Positions 1-7,865 of a DNA stretch of 45,618 nucleotides are shown in pieces (position 1 is the first letter of the stretch; every line of letters starts with the position of its first letter). Source of the DNA: Vibrio sp. UBA2441. GTDB taxonomy: Bacteria > Pseudomonadota > Gammaproteobacteria > Enterobacterales > Vibrionaceae. The position numbers were made by a program, and so were the translations under genes. The DNA is taken from NCBI GenBank assembly GCA_002342685.1, contig DDQN01000049.1, positions 1 through 45,618 on the forward strand. The letters run 5' to 3'. The notes under the pieces are model-generated. The model was not told the origin of the DNA and made no database searches. It saw nothing but the letters and a program-made list of their open reading frames with translations.

Positions 1-61
1 TTTTTTTGATTTTCATCAACGAGTGCCCACACAGATTGATAGGTTTAAATTGTTAAAGAGC
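1..61 (-). promoter_or_regulatory. rRNA operon leader with boxA antitermination site
   Basis: Read on the minus strand, 61-51 is GCTCTTTAACA, the rRNA boxA element bound by the NusB/NusE antitermination complex. It is followed by a leader segment containing CTGTGTGGGCACTCG, which is typical of the sequence upstream of 16S rRNA in gammaproteobacteria. The 16S gene must therefore begin just beyond the left edge of the window and run leftward; none of the mature rRNA is visible here. Confidence 0.85.
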
Positions 62-106
62 GTTGCTTCTTGGTTTCCGTTAAGGTCTTCCTGAAGCGAG
101 GCGGCC

Positions 107-134
107 ATTCTAGCGATATACTGTGAAGTGTCAA
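107..134 (-). promoter_or_regulatory. rRNA operon promoter P2
   Basis: On the minus strand there is a perfect -35 TTGACA (134-129), a 16-bp spacer and a -10 TAGAAT (112-107), followed by a GC-rich discriminator (GGCCGCCTCGC). This arrangement is typical of a strong, growth-rate-regulated stable-RNA promoter. It lies about 46 bp upstream of boxA and matches the position of P2 in rrn operons. Confidence 0.8.
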
Positions 135-255
135 ACACTTTTTTACTTTTTTTATTCTCACTTAAAAAGTGGAAGAAAAAGTCGTTTCACTAGGCTGTTC
201 GCCATACTGACTTAGCTGCTAACCCTTGTGGGCTCTGCCGTGTCAGTGAGGGCGC

Positions 256-283
256 ATTATAGAGATCGAATTCACATTGGCAA
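256..283 (-). promoter_or_regulatory. rRNA operon promoter P1
   Basis: On the minus strand the -35 TTGCCA (283-278), a 16-bp spacer and a perfect -10 TATAAT (261-256) are followed by the discriminator GCGCCCTC. An A/T-rich stretch immediately upstream (about 284-312) could serve as an UP element. It lies 149 bp upstream of P2, the usual tandem P1-P2 layout of rrn operons. Confidence 0.8.
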
Positions 284-305
284 CCCTTTTTTTGAGTTTT
301 TTTAT

Positions 306-343
306 AAAAAAATGCCTTCTAGGGAGCAAATCCACCAGAAGGC
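306..343 (-). terminator. Intrinsic terminator of the cysJIH operon
   Basis: On the minus strand GCCTTCT (343-337) pairs with AGAAGGC (320-314) around a 16-base loop and is followed by ATTTTTTT. It lies 75 bp past the cysH stop codon. Its T tract merges with the A/T-rich upstream part of rrn P1, so cys transcription would end just before the rRNA promoter begins. Confidence 0.75.
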
Positions 344-379
344 CTATTTTTACATATTTACTCAAGTTAAAAACACAAC

Positions 380-388
380 TTATCCACA
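380..388 (+). other. Perfect DnaA box TTATCCACA
   Basis: The 9-mer TTATCCACA is the consensus high-affinity DnaA site. It lies between cysH and its terminator, about 100 bp upstream of rrn P1. A single 9-mer can occur by chance, so a role is not established. Confidence 0.4.
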
Positions 389-417
389 GACTTATTCAAA
401 TCGATGTTTTTTTAAGC

Positions 418-1197
418 TTAAATTCCCAGCCCGTCTTGCTGCAAACCGTCATCTTCATGTAAACCACATTCTCTCTTTAAGCCGAAGAAACGCGTCTCTT
501 GCTCACTCATGCCGGGTTCCCATTTTTTCGTTGTATGTGTATCGCCTAGCGAAAGGTAACCACTCTCTCTCAAAGGATGGTAAGGAAGGTTTTTTTCTTC
601 CAAGTAATAGTGAATATCTTTATTACTCCAGTCGGCTATTGGCAAGAACTTAAAAACACCATTTTGAACCGATAAGATAGGAAGATTCTCTCTCGTACTT
701 GATTGATCTCTTCTTAACCCAGAAAACCATGTACCAACTTCAAGTTCCTTAAGAGCCCGGCGCATTGGCTCTACTTTATTTACATGATTATATTTTTTTA
801 TTCCTTCAACTCCATGCTCCCATAACTTTCCATAACGAGCCTCCTGCCACATTGGGCTCTCATTAGCTCTATATACTTTTAGGTTTAATTGAAGGTTTTC
901 CGTCAACTCATCTACAAATTGATACGTTTCAGGAAACAAATATCCCGTATCAGTCAAAATGACGGGTATATCTGGATGAGCTTCTGTTGCTAGACCTAAC
1001 ATGACCGCAGCCTGAATTCCGAAACTAGAGGAAACGGCATGATTTCCATCTAGATTACGCAAAGCCCACTGCATCCTTTCCTGTGCAGTAAGTTCTTCCA
1101 GCGTCACATTAACTTCAGCAAGCTTTAAACTTTGAGCGGATTTATTTAATTTTAATAATTCAGCAAGGTTAATTTTCTTATCTATACGACTATGCAT
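418..1197 (-). CDS. cysH: Phosphoadenylyl-sulfate (PAPS) reductase CysH
   Basis: CysH reduces 3'-phosphoadenylyl sulfate to sulfite and PAP with thioredoxin as donor, the step before sulfite reductase in assimilatory sulfate reduction; it is cytoplasmic. The 259-aa product has the adenine-nucleotide alpha-hydrolase fold: SFGIQAAVML near residue 58 is the PP-loop-like region, followed by LTDTGYLFPET. The C-terminal signature ECGLHEDDG places the catalytic cysteine at residue 244. It lacks the CC...CXXC iron-sulfur motif of APS reductases, so PAPS is the expected substrate. The start codon overlaps the end of cysI by 8 bp, implying translational coupling. It is the last gene of cysJIH. Confidence 0.96.
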   Translation of the reverse strand: MHSRIDKKINLAELLKLNKSAQSLKLAEVNVTLEELTAQERMQWALRNLDGNHAVSSSFGIQAAVMLGLATEAHPDIPVILTDTGYLFPETYQFVDELTENLQLNLKVYRANESPMWQEARYGKLWEHGVEGIKKYNHVNKVEPMRRALKELEVGTWFSGLRRDQSSTRENLPILSVQNGVFKFLPIADWSNKDIHYYLEEKNLPYHPLRESGYLSLGDTHTTKKWEPGMSEQETRFFGLKRECGLHEDDGLQQDGLGI

Positions 1198-2923
1198 AAA
1201 AATCCCTCTTTGAAACGACGACCTCTTCTACAATTCCGGCTCTAATGACAAAGTCGCCAAAGGCTTCATTTTGTTTCCTGTCAGCCGCCCACAGTTTTAC
1301 TAGTGAGTCTAACTCTTCAAGTATCTGCTTATCCGTAATGTTTTCTTTATACATTTTAGGAACTCTGGTCCCGGCTTTGTTTCCACCTAAGTGAAGATTA
1401 TATCGGCCAGGTGCTTTTCCAACTAACCCAACTTCTGCCAACATCGCTCGGCCACATCCATTAGGACAACCTGTCACCCGCAGAATAATGCTCTCTTCCT
1501 CCGGTATACTGTGATTGCGTAATATCGTCTCTATATCTGTGACAAACGACGGTAAAAATCGCTCCGCTTCTGCCATCGCTAACGGGCAAGTAGGGAAAGC
1601 CACACATGCCATTGAGTCTTTTCGTTGCTGTGAAGTTTCATCAACAATTAATCCATGCTTTCTCGCAAGGTTCTCAATCTGGTCTTTTTGGCTTTCTACA
1701 ACACCAGCAATAATCAAATTTTGATTAGCCGTCATGCGGAAATCACCTTGGTGAATTTTCGCTATTTCTGCAATACCTGATTTAAGAGGCTTATCTGCAA
1801 AATCAAGCAGGCGTCCATTCTCAATAAATAAAGTAAGGTGATGCTTCCCATCAATACCTTGTACCCATCCGATTCGATCACCTCTATCAGTAAAGGTATA
1901 AGGTCGACTCGGAGCGAATTCTATCTCTGCTCGTTTTTCTACTTCTGCTTTAAATACATCTATACCAACGCGATCTAACGTATATTTGGTTTTTGCATTT
2001 TTACGATTGGAGCGATTCCCCCAATCTCTTTGTGTAGTGACAACCGCTGCCGCTACATCTAGTGTTTTATCTAAGCTGATAAAACCAAAATCATCTGCTT
2101 TTCTTGGGTATGTTGATGTATCACCATGTGTCATCGCCAAACCACCACCGACGAGCACATTAAAGCCTATTAACTTACCTTCTTCTGCAATAGCGACGAA
2201 GTTGAGATCATTTGCATGCACGTCGATATCATTTAGAGGCGGAATGACCACTGTTGTCTTAAATTTACGCGGTAAATAGTTACTTCCTAAGATAGGTTCT
2301 TCTTCAGTTCCTTCTACTTTTTCGCCATCTAACCAAATTTCAGCATAAGCACGCGTTTTAGGAAGCAAATGCTCACTAACCTTTGTTGCCCACTCATAAG
2401 CTTCTTGGTGTAACTCTGACTCAACAGGGTTACTCGTACACAGTACGTTTCGGTTTACATCCCCAGCGGTTGCAATGGAATCAATGCCAATCGCATTTAA
2501 GGTCTGATGCATCAGCTTAATATTTGGTTTCAAAACACCATGGAACTGAAACGTTTGACGTGTGGTTAGTCGAATACTACCGTAAGAGGTATTTTCATCG
2601 GCGAATTTATCTATTGCCAACCATTGCTTAGGGGTAATAATGCCGCCTGGCATCCTCGCTCGAAGCATTACATTGTGCAGAGGTTCCAGCTTCTGCTTTG
2701 TACGCTCAGCACGATAATCTCTGTCATCTTGCTGATACATTCCGTGGAATCGAATCAACTGAAAATTATCAGCGGTGAAGCCACCTGTAATGCGATCTTG
2801 TAAATCTTGTTCAATCGTTCCACGAAGATGATTACTCTCACCTTTTAAACGCTCGTTACCAGATAAGGGCCCCAATACTTCACCGAGTACAATTTGTTCT
2901 GCTGTTTGATTTTGATTACTCAT
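1190..2923 (-). CDS. cysI: Sulfite reductase (NADPH) hemoprotein beta subunit
   Basis: CysI carries the siroheme and 4Fe-4S cluster that reduce sulfite to sulfide with electrons from the CysJ flavoprotein. The 577-aa length matches the family. The four cluster/siroheme cysteines are visible near the C-terminal third in CVAFPTCPLAMAEAERF (near residue 440) and VTGCPNGCGRAMLAEVG (near residue 484). The sulfite-binding region includes RLTTRQTFQFHG. Its start is one base from the cysJ stop codon, and its end overlaps cysH, so the three genes form one tightly packed operon. Confidence 0.97.
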   Translation of the reverse strand: MSNQNQTAEQIVLGEVLGPLSGNERLKGESNHLRGTIEQDLQDRITGGFTADNFQLIRFHGMYQQDDRDYRAERTKQKLEPLHNVMLRARMPGGIITPKQWLAIDKFADENTSYGSIRLTTRQTFQFHGVLKPNIKLMHQTLNAIGIDSIATAGDVNRNVLCTSNPVESELHQEAYEWATKVSEHLLPKTRAYAEIWLDGEKVEGTEEEPILGSNYLPRKFKTTVVIPPLNDIDVHANDLNFVAIAEEGKLIGFNVLVGGGLAMTHGDTSTYPRKADDFGFISLDKTLDVAAAVVTTQRDWGNRSNRKNAKTKYTLDRVGIDVFKAEVEKRAEIEFAPSRPYTFTDRGDRIGWVQGIDGKHHLTLFIENGRLLDFADKPLKSGIAEIAKIHQGDFRMTANQNLIIAGVVESQKDQIENLARKHGLIVDETSQQRKDSMACVAFPTCPLAMAEAERFLPSFVTDIETILRNHSIPEEESIILRVTGCPNGCGRAMLAEVGLVGKAPGRYNLHLGGNKAGTRVPKMYKENITDKQILEELDSLVKLWAADRKQNEAFGDFVIRAGIVEEVVVSKRDFYA

Positions 2924-4737
2924 TAGTACACATCCCTCTGATAGCGTTTTTCTTTTCGCAGGCTATTTATAAATTGTTCGGCATCGGTCTGTTCTAACTG
3001 ACCTTCTGACTTGGCTATTGATACCAACGCATCATTGACGTCTTTTGCCATTCGGGTTGCATCTCCACAGACATAAACGTGAGCGCCATCTTGAATCCAT
3101 TGCCAAACTTGCTCTGCATTTTCCAGCAATCTATCTTGGACATATATCTTGTCTTTTTGATCACGGCTAAAAGCAACGTCCAATTTATTTAGCACGCCAT
3201 CTTTTAGGTACTTCTGCCACTCAAGCTGATACAAGAAGTCTTGTGTGAAGGTTCTATCACCAAAAAACAACCAATTTTTGCCTTGGGCATCTCGGTTCTC
3301 TCTTTCTTGGATAAAGCTTCTAAATGGTGCAATACCGGTACCCGGGCCGATCATAATGACAGGCGTATTATCATCCGCAGGCAATTTGAAGTTGTTATTG
3401 TTTTCTACAAATACTTCGATTTCACCATCTTCTTCCAATCTTTCAGCTAAATAGCTAGATGCTCCGCCCTGACGAATTTCGTCACCTTTTTGATATTCAA
3501 CAAGACCAACAGTTAAGTGCACTTCGTCTTCTGCTTCTAGCTGGCTAGACGCAATGGAATATAGCCGTGGTGTTATTTTTCTAAACAATTCTGCTAATTG
3601 TGGTGCTGTTAACTTAGTTTTTTTCTCTGCTAAAACATCAACAATTTGAGTTTCTGCTGAGTAAGCCCGTAGTTTGTTTTTATCTTCCACCAGCTTTTGA
3701 AGCTTTTTGCTCGCCGACAGCTCTGCATATTTCGTCACAAACTGTGGATTGCTCGCTGTTATTTCAAATTTGCTGATCAACGCGTCGCGTATAGAAATAC
3801 TGTCACCATCAAGGTCAATGCTCTCGACACCGGATAAGCCTACTTTCAATAGAATTTGGTCTGCTAGTTCAGCACTATTTTTAAACCAAATCCCAAGAGC
3901 ATCTCCGGGTTGATAAGTAATACCAGACCCATCAAGATCTATTTCAATGTGACGAATATCTTTACCTGAATCACGTCCAGTAATTTTTTGGTTTGTTAGT
4001 AGGCGTGCAGTGTAAGGGTTGTTTTTTGAATAGATGGCATGAGTCACTTTAGTCACAGGCAGTTGTACTACCTCGGCTTCAGTCTTAGAAGACAAAGCAT
4101 CCCTTACCTTGCTTAACGCTTGCTCTCTCCATTCTGCCGCTGGGGCTTCATAATCAACGTCGCAATCAATACGGTCAACAAATGGCGTCGCTCCAAGTTT
4201 AGAAAGGTAAGCATCAAAGTCTTTCCCTGTCTGACAGAAGTATTCATAACTCGAATCACCTAAACCTATCACTGCATAGTTTAAGTTTGTCAGTTTGGGC
4301 GCTTTCTTGGATTGCAAAAACTCATGTAATTCAATCGCGTTATCTGGCGCCTCGCCTTCACCATTTGTGGAGGCGACAATGATCACGTGACTTTCCTTGG
4401 CTAGATTTTTGCCTTTATAGTCACTCGCATCATAAAGTTCGACAACAATACCTTCAGCTTGCGCCTCATCTTTTAACGCTTCCGCTACGCCTTTCGCGTT
4501 TCCGGTTTGTGAGGCAAAAATAATCGCCAGTTTTCCAGCGGGTTTTGATACGACTGGGGCAGCAACTTGCACATTTGTAGCAGAAGCCTCTGCTGGTTGA
4601 CTTTGGCTCACTCCCCAAAAATAACCGCTAACCCAAGCTAACTGTTGTGGAGAGAGTTCTGATGCAGCTTGTTGTAGCAGGCCTGTTTGTTGATCATTTA
4701 ATGGGCTTGCCAGCGCTGAGATTTCCTTTAATAACAT
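2923..4737 (-). CDS. cysJ: Sulfite reductase (NADPH) flavoprotein alpha subunit
   Basis: CysJ takes electrons from NADPH through FAD and FMN to the CysI hemoprotein. Domains in order: a poorly conserved N-terminal tail, a flavodoxin-like FMN domain (FASQTGNAKGVAEAL near residue 73, STNGEGEAPDNA), an FAD-binding region (PRLYSIASSQ) and an NADPH domain (IGPGTGIAPFRSF, YVCGDATRMAKDV), ending in RYQRDVY as in the family. I prefer the ATG at 4737 over the one at 4758 because GGAA lies upstream of it and its N-terminus aligns better with known CysJ; this gives 604 aa. It is the first gene of cysJIH. A CysB site is expected upstream but I could not identify one. Confidence 0.95.
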   Translation of the reverse strand: MLLKEISALASPLNDQQTGLLQQAASELSPQQLAWVSGYFWGVSQSQPAEASATNVQVAAPVVSKPAGKLAIIFASQTGNAKGVAEALKDEAQAEGIVVELYDASDYKGKNLAKESHVIIVASTNGEGEAPDNAIELHEFLQSKKAPKLTNLNYAVIGLGDSSYEYFCQTGKDFDAYLSKLGATPFVDRIDCDVDYEAPAAEWREQALSKVRDALSSKTEAEVVQLPVTKVTHAIYSKNNPYTARLLTNQKITGRDSGKDIRHIEIDLDGSGITYQPGDALGIWFKNSAELADQILLKVGLSGVESIDLDGDSISIRDALISKFEITASNPQFVTKYAELSASKKLQKLVEDKNKLRAYSAETQIVDVLAEKKTKLTAPQLAELFRKITPRLYSIASSQLEAEDEVHLTVGLVEYQKGDEIRQGGASSYLAERLEEDGEIEVFVENNNNFKLPADDNTPVIMIGPGTGIAPFRSFIQERENRDAQGKNWLFFGDRTFTQDFLYQLEWQKYLKDGVLNKLDVAFSRDQKDKIYVQDRLLENAEQVWQWIQDGAHVYVCGDATRMAKDVNDALVSIAKSEGQLEQTDAEQFINSLRKEKRYQRDVY

Positions 4738-4862
4738 TGTCACGACATTCCTATACATTGCGTGACACTAGATTAACCATTCATTCTAATAACAAGAAAG
4801 AATAGATATTCATGTTTTATAACTTTTGGGGATATAGGATTAGAGCAAGTGAGGTTAATAGA

Positions 4863-5093
4863 CTATTTTTCTTCGATTCGAACCTGGCTAAATCCAACCG
4901 CCATTGCAGATTTCGAGGCTACATCTAGATCAATATACTGGCACTCTTCTCCTTGAGTATCAGTAAGTAATACAAAACCACCTCTGGCGTGCCGAAACTC
5001 CACGACCCAAGTGCCATCATGTATCGAGGGTTCTATAATCGCTTCAACCAGCTGCTTTTCTCTGTATAAGGCTTTAAGCTCTGTTAGTGTCAT
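4863..5093 (-). CDS. Small conserved hypothetical protein (76 aa)
   Basis: I do not recognise the family. The 76-aa product has no membrane segment or signal peptide and is acidic toward the C-terminus. It has the look of a small alpha/beta protein: a helical N-terminus (TLTELKALYREKQLVEAIIEP) followed by strands (TWVVEFRHARGGFVLLTD, CQYIDLDVASKSA). It lies alone, 125 bp upstream of the cysJ start on the same strand and about 200 bp downstream of pspG. Its codon use resembles that of the neighbouring core genes. A role in sulfur assimilation is possible from position only. Confidence 0.7.
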   Translation of the reverse strand: MTLTELKALYREKQLVEAIIEPSIHDGTWVVEFRHARGGFVLLTDTQGEECQYIDLDVASKSAMAVGFSQVRIEEK

Positions 5094-5295
5094 CGCAATA
5101 TTCCTAATTGCTAAATTCTTAATTACACACCTTTAAGCATGGCTCATTGTTAATTAATTGCTAACTAAAACAACCAAAATATGGAAATTAGTTATAAAAA
5201 ACGCCACATTGTGTCGTTAATTGCATATCTAATATTTCATATTCTCAGATTTCAGCATTCCAAAGTCACTCGTTCATAAATACTTCGAACATGAA

Positions 5296-5505
5296 CTAAC
5301 GTGCAGATACGGTATAATTCTTGTAGAGCCAAACACCAATGGCTATAACAATTATCCACGGTAGCAACTTCAATGCGAAACCTAACATTCCCATTAAAAA
5401 CATCATAAAGAATGAAACGCCAATTGCTAAAAATACGGTTAACATGGTTACACCCGTAAAGAAAAGAACGCCTAAAAACACAAATAGAAACAGTAGCTCA
5501 AACAT
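5296..5505 (-). CDS. pspG: Phage shock protein G
   Basis: PspG is a small inner-membrane effector of the phage-shock response to envelope stress. The 69-aa product is almost entirely hydrophobic: FLFVFLGVLFFTGVTMLTVF, FFMMFLMGMLGFALKLLPW and IIVIAIGVWLY. The ATG at 5505 is chosen over the longer frame (5547) because AAAGGAG lies just upstream and PspG homologues begin MFELLF. A sigma-54 promoter upstream and the position next to dusA both match the pspG locus of enterics and vibrios. Confidence 0.88.
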   Translation of the reverse strand: MFELLFLFVFLGVLFFTGVTMLTVFLAIGVSFFMMFLMGMLGFALKLLPWIIVIAIGVWLYKNYTVSAR

Positions 5506-5530
5506 AATATTTCTCCTTTTCATTATATAA

Positions 5531-5546
5531 AGCAGAAATCGAGCCA
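5531..5546 (-). promoter_or_regulatory. Sigma-54 promoter of pspG
   Basis: On the minus strand TGGCTCGATTTCTGCT contains the -24 GG and -12 GC dinucleotides separated by exactly 10 bp, close to the sigma-54 consensus. It lies 26 bp upstream of the pspG start codon. Known pspG genes are transcribed by sigma-54 RNA polymerase with the activator PspF, so this agrees with the gene call. Confidence 0.8.
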
Positions 5547-5585
5547 ACGTAACAACACAACTAAGTCATTGTTTAATTTAAAATT

Positions 5586-5618
5586 AAAAAGCGACTCAAT
5601 TTTCATTAAGTCGCTTTT
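5586..5618 (-). terminator. Intrinsic terminator after dusA
   Basis: AAAAAGCGACT (5586-5596) pairs with AGTCGCTTTT (5609-5618) around a 12-base loop. On the minus strand the stem is followed by TTTTT. It lies 42 bp past the dusA stop and before the pspG promoter, so it separates the two units. Confidence 0.8.
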
Positions 5619-5659
5619 CGATTTAAACTTGGTGAAAAACACCAATCATATGGTTTTTT

Positions 5660-6664
5660 TTACACATTTAACTCTTTAGGGATTTTGGCCAATGCGGTCT
5701 CAACAACTTCAATCCCTGCTCCCGGTTTATGTGCATTCTCACTAATATAGCGTCGCCACTGACGAGCTCCTGGCATACTTTGAAATAAGCCAAGCATATG
5801 CCTAGTGATGTGTCCTAAATAAGCGCCTTTAGAAAGCTCTCTTTCTATATATGGATACATTTCCTGTACCACATGACTGCGTTTTTTAACTGGCTTATCT
5901 AAACCAAAAATAATCTGATCCACGTTAGCAAGTAAATATGGGCTTTGATAAGCCTCTCGCCCAACCATCACCCCATCTAGATGACTTAAATGCTCCAATG
6001 AATCTTCTAATGTTTTAATTCCACCATTAATACCAATAGACAAGTGTGGGAAGTCTTTCTTAATCTGATACGCTCGCGGATAGTCCAACGGTGGGATTTC
6101 TCTATTTTCTTTCGGACTCAGCCCACTTAGCCATGCTTTTCTTGCATGTATAGTAAAATCATCACACCCACCCTTTTCGTGCACTGTCGATATAAAAGCG
6201 GTTAAAAACTCATAGGAGTCTTGATCGTCAATTCCGATTCTGGTTTTTACCGTGACTGGAATATCAACGACATCTTTCATCGCTTTTACACAATCTGCCA
6301 CAAGCATTGGATCCGCCATTAAGCACGCACCAAATCGACCATTTTGAACACGGTCTGATGGACAGCCAACATTGAGGTTAATTTCATCATAACCACGTTG
6401 CTCAGCCAGTTTTGCACATGTCGCTAAGTCTTGAGCATTAGACCCGCCGAGTTGAAGGGCTAACGGATGCTCTTCTTCGTTATAAGCTAGGAAATCACCT
6501 TTACCATGAATAATAGCTCCTGTTGTCACCATCTCCGTATATAACAAAGATTCTTGTGTCAGCAATCGATGGAAATAACGACAATGTCTGTCAGTCCAAT
6601 CGAGCATGGGTGCAATGGAAAAGCGGGAACTGTTGAATTCACTAGCCGCATTAGGTGTGTTCAT
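5660..6664 (-). CDS. dusA: tRNA-dihydrouridine synthase A (5' end supplied by the prophage)
   Basis: DusA is an FMN enzyme that reduces uridines in the D-loop of tRNA using NADPH. The 334-aa product shows the family landmarks: SIAPMLDWTDRHCRYF near the N-terminus, LQLGGSNAQDLA, the catalytic-cysteine segment NLNVGCPSDRVQNGRFGACLM, VKTRIGID and the glycine-rich GINGGIKT. The prophage is integrated at about codons 19-22, so the start codon, first ~18 codons and upstream DNA are phage-derived, yet the frame is intact. The displaced native N-terminus is at 20516-20572. Compared with that remnant, the new N-terminus is longer (MNTPNAASEFNSSRFS versus MHPSSRFS). A LexA box lies 22 bp upstream of the start. 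Confidence 0.96.
   Translation of the reverse strand: MNTPNAASEFNSSRFSIAPMLDWTDRHCRYFHRLLTQESLLYTEMVTTGAIIHGKGDFLAYNEEEHPLALQLGGSNAQDLATCAKLAEQRGYDEINLNVGCPSDRVQNGRFGACLMADPMLVADCVKAMKDVVDIPVTVKTRIGIDDQDSYEFLTAFISTVHEKGGCDDFTIHARKAWLSGLSPKENREIPPLDYPRAYQIKKDFPHLSIGINGGIKTLEDSLEHLSHLDGVMVGREAYQSPYLLANVDQIIFGLDKPVKKRSHVVQEMYPYIERELSKGAYLGHITRHMLGLFQSMPGARQWRRYISENAHKPGAGIEVVETALAKIPKELNV
6595..6613. repeat. attL: prophage-host junction inside dusA
   Basis: TCCAATCGAGCATGGGTGC here matches TCCCATCGAGCATAGGTGC at 20527-20545, in the same orientation. The longest identical run is ATCGAGCAT (6599-6607). It falls in dusA codons for APMLDW, a known integration hotspot for tyrosine-integrase elements. 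DNA to the left is host dusA; DNA to the right is phage-derived. The exact crossover within the core cannot be fixed from one sequence. Confidence 0.85.
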
Positions 6665-6685
6665 GTTTTATCTCACTTACTGGCA

Positions 6686-6701
6686 CTGTATAAATATACA
6701 G
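6686..6701. promoter_or_regulatory. LexA (SOS) box between dusA and integrase
   Basis: CTGTATAAATATACAG fits the gammaproteobacterial LexA operator CTGT-N8-ACAG, with the usual alternating A/T centre; the two half-sites are perfect inverted repeats. It lies in phage-derived DNA, 22 bp upstream of dusA (minus) and 70 bp upstream of the integrase (plus). A TAGAAT (6710-6715) downstream could be the integrase -10, in which case LexA would cover its -35. Confidence 0.75.
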
Positions 6702-6735
6702 TAATTAGCTAGAATTGCGCTCAATATCTTCAAAC

Positions 6736-6756
6736 AGTACGCATTTAGTACGTATG
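6736..6756 (+). repeat. Paired AGTACGYAT repeat at left prophage end (putative arm site)
   Basis: AGTACGCAT, two bases, then AGTACGTATG. The same pair, with the same spacing and orientation, occurs at 20470-20490 just inside the right end. Repeats like this at both ends of an integrated element are characteristic of integrase arm-type or excisionase binding sites. Confidence 0.65.
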
Positions 6757-6770
6757 GCGAGAGTAGGACA

Positions 6771-7841
6771 ATGGCATCATTCAGCATTAAAAAACGCAAA
6801 CTATCCAACGGCGAGTTTCGCTTCACCGCAGACATAGTTGTCAAAAAGAATTCGGCGATTATACACAGAGAATCGAAAACTTTTAAAAAGAAAGATCATG
6901 CCCGTTCATTTGGAATGAAAAGAGTTAGTGACTTAGAGAATCCGGACACAAATCGGCTTAAATCCGTACCACTATCCGTACTGCTCGATATGTATATGAA
7001 TAACAGAACATTATGGGATAAAACCGGACGCACAAAACAGTATGTTATTCGAATGCTTCGAGATTGCGACATATCAAAAATTGACAGCAACGAGCTACGA
7101 ACCAGTGAACTAATTGAACATTGTGAAAATAGAAAAGGAGCCGGAGCAAAGCCCGTTACTATCTATCATGACATTGCTTATCTACGTTCAGTAATGAAAA
7201 AAGCAAAGCCTGTATTTAACATCGCGGCTAACTATTCCATCTTTGAAGAAGCTGTACCGGTACTCATTGACATGGATTTAGTCGGTAAAAGCCAAAAACG
7301 AACCCGCCGCCCTACTTCTTCAGAACTAGATAAACTCAAAGAAGGTTTAGCAGCCCGTCAGGACTTCCGGCCAAACGGAAAAACACAGATACCTTTTACT
7401 GACATTCTGGAATTCAGCATTCTAACCTGTATGCGCATTGGTGAGGTTTGCAAGCTACAATGGGATGATCTCAACGAAGAACACAAAACCATTCTGGTAC
7501 GAGATAGAAAAGACCCACGTAAGAAAGCCGGTAACCATATGATTGTTCCCTTACTTGGTGAATCATTCGATATTGCTGTCAAACAACCAAAAAATAGTGA
7601 ATTGATATTCCCTTACAACCCTCGCAGTGTATCCGCAGGATTTCAACGAGTCAGAAACGACTTGGGGATTGAGGATTTACGCTATCACGATTTAAGGCGA
7701 GAAGGTGCAAGCCGTTTGTTTGAAAAAGGTTACTCCATTGAAGAGGTTGCTCAGGTTACTGGGCATAGAAACTTGAATGTACTTTGGCAGGTGTATACGC
7801 AGTTGTTTCCGCATAAACTCCATAGTAGAAAGGCACCATGA
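6771..7841 (+). CDS. int: Tyrosine recombinase (prophage integrase)
   Basis: The integrase catalyses site-specific recombination between the phage attP and the dusA attB. The 356-aa protein has a basic N-terminal arm-binding region (KKRKLSNGEFRFTADIVV), a core-binding domain at about 65-170 and a C-terminal catalytic domain. The catalytic residues are visible: R222 (CMRIGEV), H306 and R309 (YHDLRR), H332 (TGHRN) and the nucleophile Y342 (WQVYTQL). It is the first gene inside the left end and is divergent from dusA across a LexA box. The stop codon lies in the loop region of a terminator hairpin. It is the only recombinase in the element. Confidence 0.95.
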   Translation: MASFSIKKRKLSNGEFRFTADIVVKKNSAIIHRESKTFKKKDHARSFGMKRVSDLENPDTNRLKSVPLSVLLDMYMNNRTLWDKTGRTKQYVIRMLRDCDISKIDSNELRTSELIEHCENRKGAGAKPVTIYHDIAYLRSVMKKAKPVFNIAANYSIFEEAVPVLIDMDLVGKSQKRTRRPTSSELDKLKEGLAARQDFRPNGKTQIPFTDILEFSILTCMRIGEVCKLQWDDLNEEHKTILVRDRKDPRKKAGNHMIVPLLGESFDIAVKQPKNSELIFPYNPRSVSAGFQRVRNDLGIEDLRYHDLRREGASRLFEKGYSIEEVAQVTGHRNLNVLWQVYTQLFPHKLHSRKAP

Positions 7842-7857
7842 GGTGCCTTTCTACTAT
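7822..7857. terminator. Bidirectional terminator overlapping the integrase stop
   Basis: A perfect 16-bp inverted repeat (7822-7837 and 7842-7857, ending GGTGCCTTTCTACTAT) closes on a 4-base loop. The integrase stop TGA lies within the loop. It separates the plus-strand integrase from the convergent minus-strand cargo genes and would insulate both. T-rich tracts after the stem are short, so efficiency is uncertain. Confidence 0.65.
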
Positions 7858-7865
7858 ATTATCGA

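Noticed and set aside
228..653. 141-aa frame on the plus strand at the left end
   Set aside because: It overlaps rrn P1, the cys terminator and antisense cysH, and has no recognisable protein features.
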